Assembly: GCF_001680005.1 (NCBI RefSeq)
Contig: NC_033562.1
Span: 1,819,612 to 1,883,611, forward strand
From: Plasmodium coatneyi
Lineage: Eukaryota; Apicomplexa; Aconoidasida; Haemosporida; Plasmodiidae
Length of the DNA: 64,000 bases
Reading direction: 5' to 3'
The notes under the pieces were generated by a model. The model did no database searches. It was not told where the DNA came from and saw only the letters and a program-made list of their open reading frames with translations. The position numbers and the translations under genes are program-made. Positions 24,333 through 38,236 of the stretch are shown piece by piece. Within the stretch, counting starts at the first letter, position 1, and each line of letters begins with the position of its first letter.

Positions 24333-25542
24333 TTACGCGTTCCAATTTGTACCTAATTTTACGCTCAAAAGAATACATACCATAAAAGCAACAACAGCAA
24401 AACCACAAAGGGGCCACGAGTATGGTGGTGATGGACTGCCTATAGAAAGGGTCACAATCAAACCGACACAACACAAAGCGAATACATATAAAATGGAAAT
24501 GGTCAATACGAGAGGTGATGACAAGAACTGTGACAATAATGCTTCCCCTTTTCTTGTCCATAATCTTCTTTTTATAATATATAACAATTTATTAAAAAAC
24601 CCTCTAGGTCGACATCCCCTAGGTCGAATGTTCATGGGTTGAAATACCCCTATTCTTCTTTCATTTTTTTGTGCTTTATTTTTTATATGTGGTGTTGGAT
24701 GATAGTCATCATAATGATAGTCATCACTTCGCTCCTCAAAGAGACTATCCATGGAACTGTCCATGGTGCGGCAACGGCTGCTGCTGCTGCTGTTTGTTGA
24801 TAGGGAAGTAACACTTTCCATGGAACTGTCCATGGAGCAGGAACTGTTGTCCAAAAAGCGGTCTATTGCAACGCAACGGAGACGGTTCTTCCAAAAGGAG
24901 TGATAGGAAGAATCCTCATTATCCATTTTGGGACATCCATTTTTACAACTGTTACCACTTCTTGCTGCATGGAGTCGATGAAATAAATTTTTATCGTTCT
25001 GATCAAAGAGGCTGTCTATTCTTTCCTTCGGTAAAGGGACGTTGTCATCGTCGTTGTTGTTGTTTGATGTACCATCATCATCATTCCACTTGGATTTTAG
25101 TGATGTTTTTACACCACTTTCTTGTTTTAATTGTGTTTTTACACCACCACCTAAGGTGTTGGCGCCAAAGGGGGAGGTTCCCAAGGTGGTACTTTTTTCC
25201 TTCCCCTGTTGAGTTCCTGCCACACTGGCACTTCCTTTCTTTGACGATGTGCTTATAGCAGTTACCTAAAAAAAAGAAGGTTATTAGATGGTTGGTGTTA
25301 TGTGCGTTGTTAGGGGTGGTGGAATTTTTTTTTTTTCTCTTTTCCTTTTCTATTTTTCTTTTTTCAATTTTTAATAAGGAGAATAGGAGTTTATTTATAA
25401 TAAATATAGGCGCACATTAAAAAAAATTTAACAGCAGGAGCAGCTTCTATCTTACATGGTGATGGTGGTGGTTAGGGTTATATTGTACCCACTGGCACAA
25501 AACGGAGATGAGTATGAAATATTTTAAAGGACGTGCCATCAT
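24333..25542 (-). CDS. Two-exon Plasmodium exported protein, unknown function
   Basis: Exons 25542-25456 and 25265-24333, phase 0, 339 residues. Exon 1 has the usual shape of exported-protein leader exons: MMARPLKYFILISVLCQWVQ, a short basic head and a hydrophobic core, ending in a His run at the donor (CACCAT/GTAAGA). Exon 2 opens V-T-A-I-S-T-S as in the gene at 60601 (V-T-A-L-G), then an Asp/Asn-rich region, Ser-rich repeats around M-D-S-S-M, an Arg-rich stretch, and two membrane segments near the end (about residues 280-304 and 314-334). No canonical RxLxE/Q/D export motif is visible, so it would be a PEXEL-negative or divergent member. I cannot name the subfamily. Confidence 0.8.
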
Positions 25543-26632
25543 TTTGCTGGTTTGTTTTTCTTCCTTTTTTTTTTGTTTGCTTCTTTCTTTTTTCTTTTTT
25601 GAGCGTGTGTGTAAAAATATATTTTTAAAGGAAGTAATTATAATGTACATAATACTAATTTATGCCAAAGTTATGTGGTAATTTGAAATAAAAACAACAT
25701 GGTTTTTAGTTCTATTCTATACAATTTATGTATTAACATCCTTAATCATCATATTCCCTTTTATGAGAAAAAAAAAAAAAGAGAATATAACACCCCATCC
25801 CCCCACACTCTCCATAGTACGTCACACACTTCTTCTGACGGTGTAATGGAAGGTGGAGGAGCAGCAAATTATTATGCACATTTTTAACAGTGGAATTTTT
25901 TTATACATGTATACACTAAAAAATTACTACCCGTTTTTTTTTTTTTTTTTTTGAGATAATGTTAAATATAAAAAAAAAAAAGGAAGAAAAAAACAATTTA
26001 TTATTACAGAACAATCACATAAACAGAAGAGAAGAGGGGAGGATGTACTGTCAAGCATATACTATAAGGATGCATACATTTCTCCCTTGTATGCATAATT
26101 AATGCAAATATCCTTTGTATTATTACATACGTTTCTTTTCATTTATTTCATATAAATTTACCCTGTTCACAGTACATTTATGAATATACACATTCAGGAA
26201 AGGGGAAGGGAAAGGAAGGGGTGGAACGTTCCTCCTTGTACATATATATAAGAACTGCACATATGAATATAGATGAACTGTATACAACATATATATATAT
26301 ATGGATTAAAAAAAAATTAGGAGGAGTACTTTTTTTCTTCTTTTGGGCTTAATTCTTTATATATTTTTTTACCTTAATATATATATGTACATATGTAATG
26401 ATTTTGATGTACACATTTGTGTATGTGGTATATTACTATTGTTCAAGGAATTAAGGAATATATATTATTATTATTATTGAAGAAACAAGAAGTGAAAATT
26501 TCCAAATTCACCCCTACACTTACAATCCAATCATCATAGAACAAACAAACAAAATTCTCATATACTTTGCTATTACATAATTGTGTGAACCATTCTTAAG
26601 GAAGAATATAAACAAGAGTTTGTGTAAACAAA
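25543..26632. other. Intergenic region upstream of KIR 6 and the exported-protein gene
   Basis: Head-to-head spacer. AT-rich with A and T runs (25760, 25930-25950). The right part contains a KIR-type 5' flank: GATTTTGATGTACACATTTG (26390-26409) and a block CACTTACAATCCAATCATCATAG (26516-26539) also found before KIR 5 and the truncated KIR at 63254. No gene seen. Confidence 0.55.
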
Positions 26633-28805
26633 ATGGCTGACGTAAGACGCTTTATTCCTTCCTTATGTCAAAAAGGGGAGGCAATTTGAATAATATGTGT
26701 CCACATATATACGTACGTATGTATATGTATATATATATATATATTCCACACTCTTCCTTCTGCTCAATTCCGTACGTACAGGACCAATTTTTAAGGAGTT
26801 TAACTTCATACAACAAGTTCTATAATAACTTTGACAGTGGTACGCAGAACTGCAGTGGCACTGGTGTCCAACCTAATCAGTTAAGGACTCCATTACAGAC
26901 TACCTTCAAGGGCTGTGATCAAATTATTAATGACGCTGAAAAAATCGCAAAGGCTTATTGTTACGCATCTACACAGAATGGGCAACCGAATCAGTACAAA
27001 AATAAAGAACCTTGTCTCTTCTTTTATTTTTGGTTAGGAGATACATATGGGAAGTATTTAAGCAATAATCATACATTTTCAGAACTTCTGACTGCAATTC
27101 ACACTACGCTGACAGATGTTCATTTGGACAAATGTAGAATTAAATACAGCGATGTTAACAAAACAGTTGTCAGCCAAATGAAAAGAGTATATGAATATTA
27201 TTACGAACATGAGAAGATAAATAAGATGTTACTCAACAGTTGGACCGATTGTAATGGCAACTGGTCAAAGTACTTGAGTGAAGTTTCCAGAGCATGTGAT
27301 TCTGCGGGACAAAGTTGCATAGCAGGGAGAACATATATTGAAGGTGGTGACTATTGTTACGACTATAATAACAAATACAAGTTCTATTGTGGTATGGCAA
27401 AAGCGTTAGATTCTTACTGTACAAAAAATTCTGCCATACAAGATGCACAACAGAAAACAAAGCAGGCAGAACAGGAAAAAGAAGCAGCACAACAAGCAGC
27501 AAAAGCAGCATCCATTGCAGCAGAAGAAGCTGTAAGTAAAGCGGGTACTGCTTCCTCCATTTCTTCTGCTTTTGGTACCTTAGCCCTACTAGAATTACCC
27601 CCACTCCTTTTCCTCGCATATAAGGTAAGAACTAAAACAATAGTTGTGAAATATAAATAATAGTACCTAACCCTTCCTTTCCTTCCTTCTCCCTAGATCC
27701 TCCTTTCCTTCATTCCTTAGACCCTCCTTTCCTTCATTCCTTAGACCCTCCTTTCCTTCATTCCTTAGACCCTCCTTTCCTTCATTCCCTAGACCCTCCT
27801 TTCCTTCATTCCTTAGACCCTCCTTTCCTTCCTTCCGTAAACCATCTTTTCCTTCCTTCCGTAGACTCTCTTATCCTTCATCCTTAGATTCTCCTTTCCT
27901 TTCCTTCCACCTATCACCCTACCACCTAACAATCTTCCTTCCTTACACCCTTCCTTCCTGACACCCTTCCTTCCTTACACCCTTCCTTCCTTACACCCTT
28001 TCCTTCCTTACACCCTTTCCTTCCTTACACCCTACCACCTACCACCCTCCTAACAACCCATCTACCACCTAACAACCTTTCCTTCCACCCTAGAACCACC
28101 CCTAAAAACCCACCTACTACCAACCACCACCCTAACAACACTAACAACCCACCTACCACCAACCACCCTAACAACACTAACAACCCACCTACCACCAACC
28201 ACCCTAACAACACTAACAACCCACCTACCACCAACCACCCTAACAACACTAACAACCCACCTACCACCAACCACCCTAACAACACTAACAACCCATCTAC
28301 CACCCTACAACCTAACAACCTTCTTTCCACCCCAAACACCTAACAACCATTCCTCCCACCAACCACCCCTAACGACCTTCCCTTCCTACTTAGACCCCTT
28401 CCTTCCCTCCTTAGACCACTTTCCTTTCCTTCCCCTTAGACAATCTTTCCTTCGTTCCTCCTTAAACGCGTTCCTTCCACCCCTAACACCCCTAATAACA
28501 TTCCTTCCCTTCAGTATAAACCATGGTCTTCTTGGTTTGGTAACCATTCTTCTGGAAATGGAAGGAGCGGAAGAAGAGGTAATAGAAGGAGAAGATCAGC
28601 TGAACACGAATTCGATACATTAACGGAAAGCATTTCAACAGAGAACGATTCCATATTGGGCTCCGCAAGAGTGGATGATTCCACCACAGTACGTTCTCCT
28701 GCGCGCACAAGACAAGTGACAAGAGAAGGAGAAGGAAGGGCATCCGCTAGAAGAACAAATAGTAATACACTCGGCCGCCAGAATGTAGGTTATGGTCGCA
28801 TGTAA
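26633..28805 (+). CDS. KIR: KIR protein 6 (coiled-coil stalk subtype)
   Basis: Exons 26633-26641 (MAD), 26782-27624 and 28515-28805, phase 0, 380 residues. Exon 2: D-Q-F-L-R-S-L-T-S-Y-N-K-F-Y (the usual L-P-S reads L-T-S), CLFFYFWLGDTYG, KRVYEYYYEHEKI, W-T-D-C-N-G-N-W-S-K-Y-L, and C-G-M-A-K-A-L. A long Ala/Gln/Glu helix follows (QKTKQAEQEKEAAQQAAKAA), then S-S-I-S-S-A-F-G-T-L and a membrane segment ending FLAYK (about 262-284). The 890-base intron 2 is the longest here, nearly all CCTTAGACCC and CCACCAACCACCCTAACAAC repeats. The tail Y-K-P-W-S-S-W-F ends N-V-G-Y-G-R-M. Downstream lies the GC-rich hairpin at 28869. Confidence 0.92.
27690..28440. repeat. Tandem repeats in KIR 6 intron 2
   Basis: Several arrays in series: CCTCCTTTCCTTCATTCCTTAGACC units at 27690-27890 (six or more close copies), CCTTCCTTACACCCTTCC at 27940-28040, and a very regular array of CACCTACCACCAACCACCCT followed by AACAACACTAACAACC, 38 bases per unit and about five copies, at 28105-28300. 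Confidence 0.92.
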
Positions 28806-29910
28806 CACCGTCGTTGTATAACACATTGTGGAATGTAACACTCATTTGGAATATGGAATGGGTGTGTGCCCCCTCCCTCAAGAGGGGGAGGGGACGCATA
28901 AATAACACCGTGAACACAATTTATATACAGTGCAGGAAAAAAAAAAAAAAAGAGACACTTTCTTCCTTCTTTCACCCCTTACTTTCTTTTTTTTTTTCCT
29001 TCCTTTCGTTCTTTTTCCTTCTTTTGTTCCTACATTTGTATGTATTAATAACTCTGCATGAAGGGAAAGAAGAGGGAAAAGAATGTCTAAGAAGGAAGGA
29101 AAGGAAAGCGAAAGGAAAGAATATACCCCCCAAACGAAGAGGGTGCGAATAAAAAAAGAGAAAAGAAAAAAAAATTCTTACCTCTTTTCAAAAAAAAAAT
29201 GTATTTATGTATTAAGAATAAAAGAGCCAGGAAGGAAGAAAAAAATTTATAAAAATATCATACGTGTAAAAGGAAAAAAGTAAAAAATAACAACCTGTAA
29301 AAAAATAAATAAGAATTAAAAAAATAATAGAAAAAAAGGAGAACAGGGTACACATTAGTATATAATAGAATATAATCTACATTAAAAAAAAACGAAAGAA
29401 GATTGGAAAGGTATATAGTGCTCACCTAACGCAAATGTGCATATTATATTTGAGGTATTCAAAAGAAATGTGCACCTTTATGTACAAAATAATTAAGGAA
29501 ATTGATTATTAATATAATGTGTTGTTCCGAATAATTACGCATCGCGGAACGTTACAATGAATGGATGAAGAACGTATGGGGAATTCCTGATTTTTTTTTC
29601 TCCTTTGTTTTGCTTATTATTTTTCTTTTTATATGTTCTTACTGCTGGGATACACATATACATGCAGTGATCTTGATACATATGTATATTTGATATAATT
29701 CAGGTGTTAAGTAATGTATTACTTGCTGGGGAGGAAGTGAATTTTGCAATATAGGCTTCATAATAATTCGAACTTGTACGAAATTCTTACGTATTCATTT
29801 TATATGAATATATATATAGGGAAGAACAACAACCCACACAACAACCTTTTAACATATAAATTCAAATTAAACATACACTAAATAATGTACATATACAAAT
29901 AAAGGAAAAA
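28806..29910. other. KIR 6 3' flank and KIR 7 5' flank
   Basis: After the KIR 6 stop come a conserved 3' element with a GC hairpin (28869-28893), a T-rich stretch, and a sequence shared with other KIR 3' flanks. From about 29200 on it parallels 57480-58180, the spacer between KIR 12 and KIR 13, base by base with small gaps (TACACATTAGTATATAATAG, AACGCAAATGTGCATATTAT, AGGTGTTAAGTAATGTATTA). No gene seen. Confidence 0.75.
28855..28935 (+). promoter_or_regulatory. Conserved 3' element with GC-rich hairpin
   Basis: CCCCCTCCCTC and GAGGGGGAGGGG face each other across two bases (28869-28893), followed by ACGCATAAATAACACCGTGA and ACACAATTTATATACAGTG. Related copies follow KIR 9 (38275-38345) and the orphan tail exon (46615-46690), always 60-90 bases behind the stop codon. 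It could shape the mRNA 3' end. The role is inferred only from conservation and position. Confidence 0.45.
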
Positions 29911-31479
<1,569 letters not shown>

Positions 31480-32657
31480 TATTCTCCCTCCGAATACTAT
31501 AGTAAATCGCACACAGCTCAGTGTGTACGTTATCAACATTAATTTATGAAAATGTGTGTGTTCTCCACATTGTGTGGAATGTGGAACATTGAATGTAATG
31601 TGTAATGTCCTCCTCCCTCAGAAAACTGTAGTAACTTGCAGTTTATGTACAGTGTGTGTGTATGTTATCAACATTAATTTATGCAAATGTGGACGAACAT
31701 TATGTGTACGTTCATCAACATCAATAATTATGCAAATGTGTTCACTATTATGCAAATTATGCAAATGAAGGAAACAAATATAAAAAATTTTAAACGTCCG
31801 CAATTTTCACAAATTTGTACTTTCATACTTTTACTTCTATATAAGTGCAATAACCCCCAAAAGAAATTTGTATGTGCAACCGCTTTATTCTTCTTCATTT
31901 AAAATAACACATACTTTATTTAGAACAAGCACTTTCTTCTTTATTTAAAATAACATATATCACTTAAAGTAAAAGTTCTTTTTATTAAAGAAAAAAAAGA
32001 AGGAACCAATAAAAAAGAAAGAACAGCAACAATAATAATAATAAAATAATAAATGAAGAAAAGAGAAAAAAAAATAGAAGAAATAATACCTTATGGGAAA
32101 ATTTTCTCCCCCAAAGTTAAGAATTATGTCAAATAAATAACTGCGAAGGGAAGAAGGGAAGGGAAAGGAAGAAGAAAGCAATATTTGTAAAATTTTTTCC
32201 TGCTACTTCCATACTACATCAACCCCTTTAAAAATGAATAATACATATAACGTGTATTCTATAATAAAATGCTGCTTTTAAAAATGAATACAATATAATG
32301 TGTATTCTATAATAAATTGCTGCTTTAAAAAAAGTAAAATAAATTGCTTTAAAAATGAATAATGCATATAATGTGCATTCTATAATAAATGTGTATTCTA
32401 TAATAATAATTGCATTGCTTTTTAAAAAAAAAGAAAAATAATTGCTTTTAAATAAATATAATGAATAATGTGCATTCTATAATAAATTACATTGCTTTTA
32501 AATGAATACATATAATTTGTATTCTATAATAAATTGCTCTAAAAAGAATCAGCCATTTTAAATGAATATAATGAATGAACACAATTTTTCACCATAATTA
32601 TATATATACTAATATATAAAAAGGAAGTAGAACATACCACTACAAAAAAACGAAAAA
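31480..32657. other. Intergenic region between KIR 7 and KIR 8
   Basis: Near 31515-31740 a short motif, GTGTACGTTATCAACATTAA with TTTATG, recurs about three times. At 32215-32575 lies a degenerate tandem repeat. The last 80 bases lead into KIR 8 exon 1. No gene seen. Confidence 0.55.
32215..32575. repeat. Degenerate AT-rich tandem repeat
   Basis: Six or seven uneven copies of TTTTAAAAATGAATA..ATAATGTGTATTCTATAATAAAT..TGCT. Units are about 50-65 bases, with partial units between them. Confidence 0.85.
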
Positions 32658-35021
32658 ATGTCACCACCAACAGTAAGGAAAAAACGAACAAACAAACACA
32701 CAAATACAAAAAAAGGACGAAAAATTCTTATTTGTTTAGAGAACGTAGTACACATAATGGAAGATTTTATGTGTATATTTGCATACTTCTCTTGCATATT
32801 CCACTTGCATGCTTCGCTTTTCGATGTTCAATTCTATATATTTTCTTAGGACGGGGATTCGGACGAATTGCCCTCAGTGAAAATATATAATAAATTAAGT
32901 AGCAAGGCTAAGACTTATACTGTGAAAAATTGTAATAATGAAGTAAAAGGAGGTATATGGTCGTACCATACATACTTCGGTAAACATAAGGACGACATTC
33001 GTAGAGCATGTTGTTACGCATACCAATTGGACAAGAGCGAGCAACCGCCCTACAGTGAACGGTGTCCTTTCCTGTTTAATTGGATAATTGATCAAGTAAA
33101 AGGGGAAAACAAGTTTGACTATGTGCAGGCCACCGGGGATATTTATGAATTACTGACGAAACTTCAACCTGATTGGCAATGCAGTAATGTATACAATCAT
33201 ATGGGGGAACCTCTCTTTAACGAAAGTAAAGCACTGTTCGATTTCGACTATAACTACAGAACTTTACAACAACAATCGGAAAGTAGTGGTCAATCTTGTT
33301 GGCCACAGTATGACACAGACTGGCAGGCTGCTAAAGAAGCATATGAACAGATGGGTACTTCCTGTGATGTGGACCAAACTTGTTTGTCATTTAAGAGAAA
33401 ATATGACACATATTTTACAAGCAAGGACGGGCAACCACCGAAATTAGAATGTGCAGAAGTCTCTGAGGAGGAAAAGAAGAAAGAGGACTCGGAAGAAGGT
33501 TCAGAGGATGAGGACGAACCTCTAGAAGACCCCTTCGACCTGGAAGACCTCAAAGACGACATAGAAGGGGAGAAGTTGCCGGGTGAATCTGGAATTTTAG
33601 GGGTACGTTCACTTGCTTGGAATGGAAGTGCTATATATGTGCACATCATATGAAAATTATGAATATGTAGCACCCACTTTTTATGTGCATATTTTTTCAA
33701 TAAAATTGGTACGTGGTGTAAATACATGGAAAAGATGCATGGGAACATGCATGTGTACACATGGAAAAATGCATGGAACCATATATATATACATATTTTG
33801 CGCACAATTACCTTTTTCCTTTTGGTAGGTGAACAAATTAAAGGAATTACCTTCATATGCAGAGTACTATAAAATGTTCAATGGGGGCTATAGCCTATGT
33901 GACAACATTAGTCCATGGCCCCTACAAATGAGGAGTGCATTGGAGGATGTTCAGAGTATTAAGGAGTACGCAGAAAAAATTGCTGGAGGATTGTGTTATG
34001 TATATAATATGAAAGGGGAGGACAAAACCCCTCCTGCGCCCCCAAAAAATGAATATTGCGATTTTTTCTACTTTTGGGTGGGAAATATGTTATGGAAGGA
34101 ACTTAAGGGTGGTAAGAAGAACTCATTCAGTGAAGCTATGGAAAAAATTAAAACTGCTATGGGGAGCAGTGAAAGTGACCATAAGTGCTCCTTTACATGC
34201 AATCAGAATCACAGGAAATTTTTCACACAGCGAAAATTGCTATTTGATTACCTCAAGGACAAAGACACTATACAACAACAAATAAAGGGTGGTGGTGGTA
34301 CGACTCCCTGTACTAAGACGTACAATAAGTACTTGGAGAAAATTACTGCTGCTTACCTGACCATGAAAGCACATCTTTCCGGGAAAACTAATACATTTTG
34401 CAAAGAATTTGGGGAAATTTTTGACCAAGGAGTGGGGGGGCAATTAAGTGAAGTGGACAAATTGAAATGTTCAGTAGTAACTACACCAAATCATGAAGAA
34501 CACAGAGCAGCATCAGTTGACTCCACATCCGGAGTAGCGGGTACCACCACGAACAACAACATCACAACCCCTATCATCTCTTCCATCCTAGGAGTAGCAG
34601 CATTACCAACAATGGCGTTCCTATTGTATAAAGTAATAACTACAATTATCATATACCTTCATATATATATATATAAGTATATATAGCGGAAATACACATT
34701 TCCACGTCTCTTCCCTTTCTCCTTCACAATTTTCAGTATAATCTTTTACCTTCATGGATAAATGACTCCTTTATGGGAGGCAGAAGCAACAGAAATAACA
34801 ATAGAAGAAAGAAAAGAAGATCAACAATTGAACACGACTTTGACGACATATCCACAGAACTTTCATCAGAATTAAATTCAACAACACTTGGTTCAACGAA
34901 CTTAACAGAAGATTCTAACACCACGGTATATTCTTCCCCATACAGTACTAAACAGTCTAACGAAGCAGGGAATAATAATAATAGGCGATCAAGAAAGAAT
35001 ATAGCTTATCAGAACATGTAA
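32658..35021 (+). CDS. KIR: KIR protein 8, two ectodomains
   Basis: Exons 32658-32672 (MSPPT), 32850-33602, 33829-34632 and 34737-35021, all phase 0, 618 residues. Domain 1 (residues 6-256) runs from D-G-D-S-D-E-L-P-S-V through CPFLFNWIIDQVK, KALFDFDYNYRTL and C-L-S-F-K, and ends in a strikingly acidic stretch (EEKKKEDSEEGSEDEDEPLE, then DPFDLEDLKDD). A phase-0 intron leads straight into domain 2 (257-524): V-N-K-L-K-E-L-P-S-Y, CDFFYFWVGNMLW, KLLFDYLKDKDTI, C-K-E-F, Thr-rich stalk, membrane segment ending FLLYK. Tail Y-N-L-L-P-S-W-I ends N-I-A-Y-Q-N-M. Domain 1 has no membrane segment or tail of its own. A fusion of two KIR genes or exon duplication explains the plan; it could also be two gene models, but no start, tail or flank lies between them. 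Confidence 0.88.
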
Positions 35022-36871
35022 CATCACATCGCATATAATGTCACATGTAGAATATGTACCTTTATTAATTATGAAGTAAGGTGTGTGTATGCAATGTGCG
35101 CACTCTGAAAAATTATACTTGGCTGGCATATAATGTCTCTCCCCCAAGGATGTATAACGACATATAGTAGTTCATATAGAAAAGACGAATATTGTCATTA
35201 TACATAAGTAGTGCGTGCATACATAAGTAGTGCGTGCATACATAAGTAGTGCGTGCATACATAAGTAGTGCGTGCATACATAAGTAGTACCTGCATACAT
35301 AAGTGGGAAATATGTGCACACTCACACATCCATACGCCGTTCATACACCGTTCATGTATAAATGTACTATGTGTGTACAATGTATTCCTTACCATATGAT
35401 TGTCCATATATGTATATAGTGTACACACACATACTACCACCCTCTTAGGAGAAACTCTTTATATAAAGTTAATACCTAACGAATATGGAAATATTTTACA
35501 TAAAATGCACTTAAACTGTAATAGTAAAGTATGGTACATACTCCCCAAAGAATGACATAGTTTTTGCTACTGCACTACGCACTTTGCAATACTTTTTATT
35601 TTATACTCAAAAAGGGGGGGAGTGTCTGTGGGATGGTGGTAGGTGGGTTGTATTGGGAAGTTCATTATTTTATATGTGTATACAACACATTATTTTTTTG
35701 CTCAATGTGATTATGAATTCTACTTCCTTACGTTAAATATTCTGTGACGAATTCCTTCCTATACACAATAACGTATAATAATAATAATGCAGGGGCACAT
35801 ATAATTATTATGTACATAAAAATAAAAGCAGTTCTGTGTAATTTAACAGTACAGAATGTAAAACTGGAATCATAATATAAAAGTACTCCGATCACCATTT
35901 ATTTCTATGCATATTTCTTACATTGCTACTACATCACATACATTTCATGCAATACAAAAAGGAAGAAAGGAGAACGGGCACATTAATATGTATGAAGTAT
36001 AATGTTAAATAAAAAAGAAGAAAGGGGAGAAAAGGCTCAAATGATATAAAAAGTAAGCACATTTCTAATATGAATAAATGAATGTATGAATAATGTACAC
36101 TTCTCTGGATAGAAAAAATAAGAACAGGGAATTATTACTACTAAATAATCTGAAAGGAGGAAGAAAAGAATAGGGATGTACTGCAGGAAGTGTTATTATG
36201 TGCGCAATAAAAGAGGAACGTGTAATGTAATAACATACATGCTCTAAACGGTCACATGAAAAATATATTATTAATAGCACAACAAGTGTATGCAGTAGAT
36301 ATGAGGAAATTTTATGGTAGATGTTAATTCCTCCCTCCTGCTTCCTCCCTTCTTCCCTTCCTTTGCTGCTTAGACCCTTCCTTCCCTTTGGTTGACCTTT
36401 CCTTTCATTTAGTTCTGCTTCTTATATATATATTTTGCTGCTCTTATATATTTTTTGCTCATAAATATATATTGTTCATAAATATATATTTTTTTTTTTT
36501 TCTGTTTTTCCCTTTTGTACATTAATAATAAGGGGAGAGGGAAAGAGAGAGAATAATTCGACATACATTCATGTCATAATTCGACATACATATATGTCAT
36601 AATTGGTCATACATACATGCCATAATTCGACATACATACATATGTATAGGAAGGTATTATCATAATTTGTTAATTGAACCGTGTGTACTGCTAATTAAAG
36701 GAAGAAGAATTAAAAGTTTGTTGTTCCATATATTCATATTCATAATCATATTGTGGAAGGTGGGAAAATATATATATATGCAAGTACATATATATTCTGT
36801 ATAAATATATATATACATATATAGAAGAATTTCCAAAAAAAATTACACAAAGAAGCATATACACATAAACT
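35022..36871. other. Intergenic region between KIR 8 and KIR 9
   Basis: AT-rich, with the 19-bp tandem repeat at 35203-35303, CT-rich stretch 36335-36420, four copies of a CATAATTCGACATACATAC motif at 36555-36640, and (TA)n runs close to KIR 9. No gene seen. Confidence 0.55.
35203..35303. repeat. 19-bp tandem repeat, about five copies
   Basis: Unit ATAAGTAGTGCGTGCATAC, nearly perfect; the fifth copy differs (GTAGTACCTGC). Minus-strand frames give repeated A-L-L-M-Y-A-R-T-T-Y peptides that only mirror the repeat. Confidence 0.95.
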
Positions 36872-38236
36872 ATGGAAAATGTAATACGGATTATATGTTT
36901 TATTCCATGTGGGTATATACATATTATTTATATAGTACTCTCTATATAATATAATAAATGTAAGGATTAAATCTATATATATATATTATATGAATTATAT
37001 TTTTAGCCACTGGATGCAGAGAGGTTACCTCCATATTTATATTTTTATGGCCCACTTAAGGAAAACAGAGACACCCATGGCTGTCAAGATGACAGCGGGT
37101 CTGATAGTATAGAGAGCAAGCTGACTTCATGTTGTGCAGATGCAAATGTGGGACAACTTGCTCACCAAATTGAAGGTGCCATCTGCTTCGTGTCCGGAAT
37201 GAAACCATACAAACAATATCCATACTACAAGGATCGTTGGCATTTTTTATATTATTGGGTAGGAGAACAAATATGGAGCACACTGAGCAGTACGAATAAG
37301 GGTGACAATTTTGCAGGTTGCCTTAAGGCCGTTTGCGAAGTTATAAAGCAAAAATGTGAAGATGAAGTTGGAGGATGTAAAGATATATGCCACACTATTG
37401 ACCACAGCACTTTCCAAAATAGAAAAAAAGTATTCGACTTCAACAATAGCTATAATAATATAAAGGATTATTTACAGAGTGCCCACTCTGACTGTAAGGA
37501 AAAATGGTCCCGATACAAGCAAAACATTACCGATGCATGTAAAGCTGTGCAGGAATATTGCACAAAAGGGGAAGGTAAAACAAAAAATGACCCATATTGT
37601 GAAGATTCTTATCTAAACCATAATGCTCAATGTACGGGTATGCTATTAATACCTGAGTGTGCATTAATAACTAAAGACAAAGCAATAGAACAAAAGGATG
37701 AGGAAATTCTCAGCTTGCAGCAGAAATTGCAAACCTCCCTCGAAGCCGTTCGTCAAGCCACCACCACAGCAACCACCTCCTCTATATTCGGCACCCTAGG
37801 ATTAACGGTAGTTCCTTACGTACTATATAAGGTATAAAATACAATTACCACTACAATTAAAAGTGATATAATATAAGTAATAGAACCTTACTTCCTTCCA
37901 CCCCCTAACAACCCACCTACTACCTTCCACCCTAACAACCTTTTTTCCCTTCAGTATAAACCATGGCCTTCCTGGTTTAGTAACCATTCAAATGGAAATG
38001 GAGGAAGAAGAAGCAACAATAGAAGAGGAAGAAGATCAGTTGGACGCAACTTTGATACATTCACAGAAAGCAGCTCAACATATGATTCGACGGAGATGTC
38101 CACAATAGATGGAACAGTACGATCTGTGGCGCACACAAGACAGCCTAAAAGGGGAGAAGCAGGAGTAGGAAGGGCAGGAACAGGAACTAATAATGCTTCA
38201 GGTCACCGGAACAATATAGGTTACGGTCGCACGTAA
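36872..38236 (+). CDS. KIR: KIR protein 9 (coiled-coil stalk subtype)
   Basis: Exons 36872-36880 (MEN), 37007-37831 and 37955-38236, phase 0, 371 residues. Exon 2 starts P-L-D-A-E-R-L-P-P-Y-L-Y-F-Y-G-P, matching KIR 5 in F-Y-G-P. The usual C-x-F-L-Y-Y-W reads W-H-F-L-Y-Y-W, so one conserved cysteine is replaced by Trp (codon TGG at 37239-37241). Then KKVFDFNNSYNNI, C-K-E-K-W-S-R-Y, and a helix (KAIEQKDEEILSLQQKLQTS) to S-I-F-G-T-L and a membrane segment ending VLYK (about 258-278). Intron 2 is only 123 bases, with a trace of the CCACC repeat. The tail Y-K-P-W-P-S-W-F ends N-I-G-Y-G-R-T. It lies tail-to-tail with SICAvar B. Confidence 0.9.

Noticed and set aside
28062..28339. Val/Gly-rich ORFs on the minus strand
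   Set aside because: Translation of the CCACC/CTAACAAC array in KIR 6 intron 2.
32850..34632. Two separate KIR genes instead of one two-domain gene
   Set aside because: There is no tail exon, stop or promoter-like flank between the two domains, and the splice phases fit one gene.
35198..35440. Repeated tyrosine/cysteine-rich ORF
   Set aside because: Translation of the 19-bp tandem repeat.
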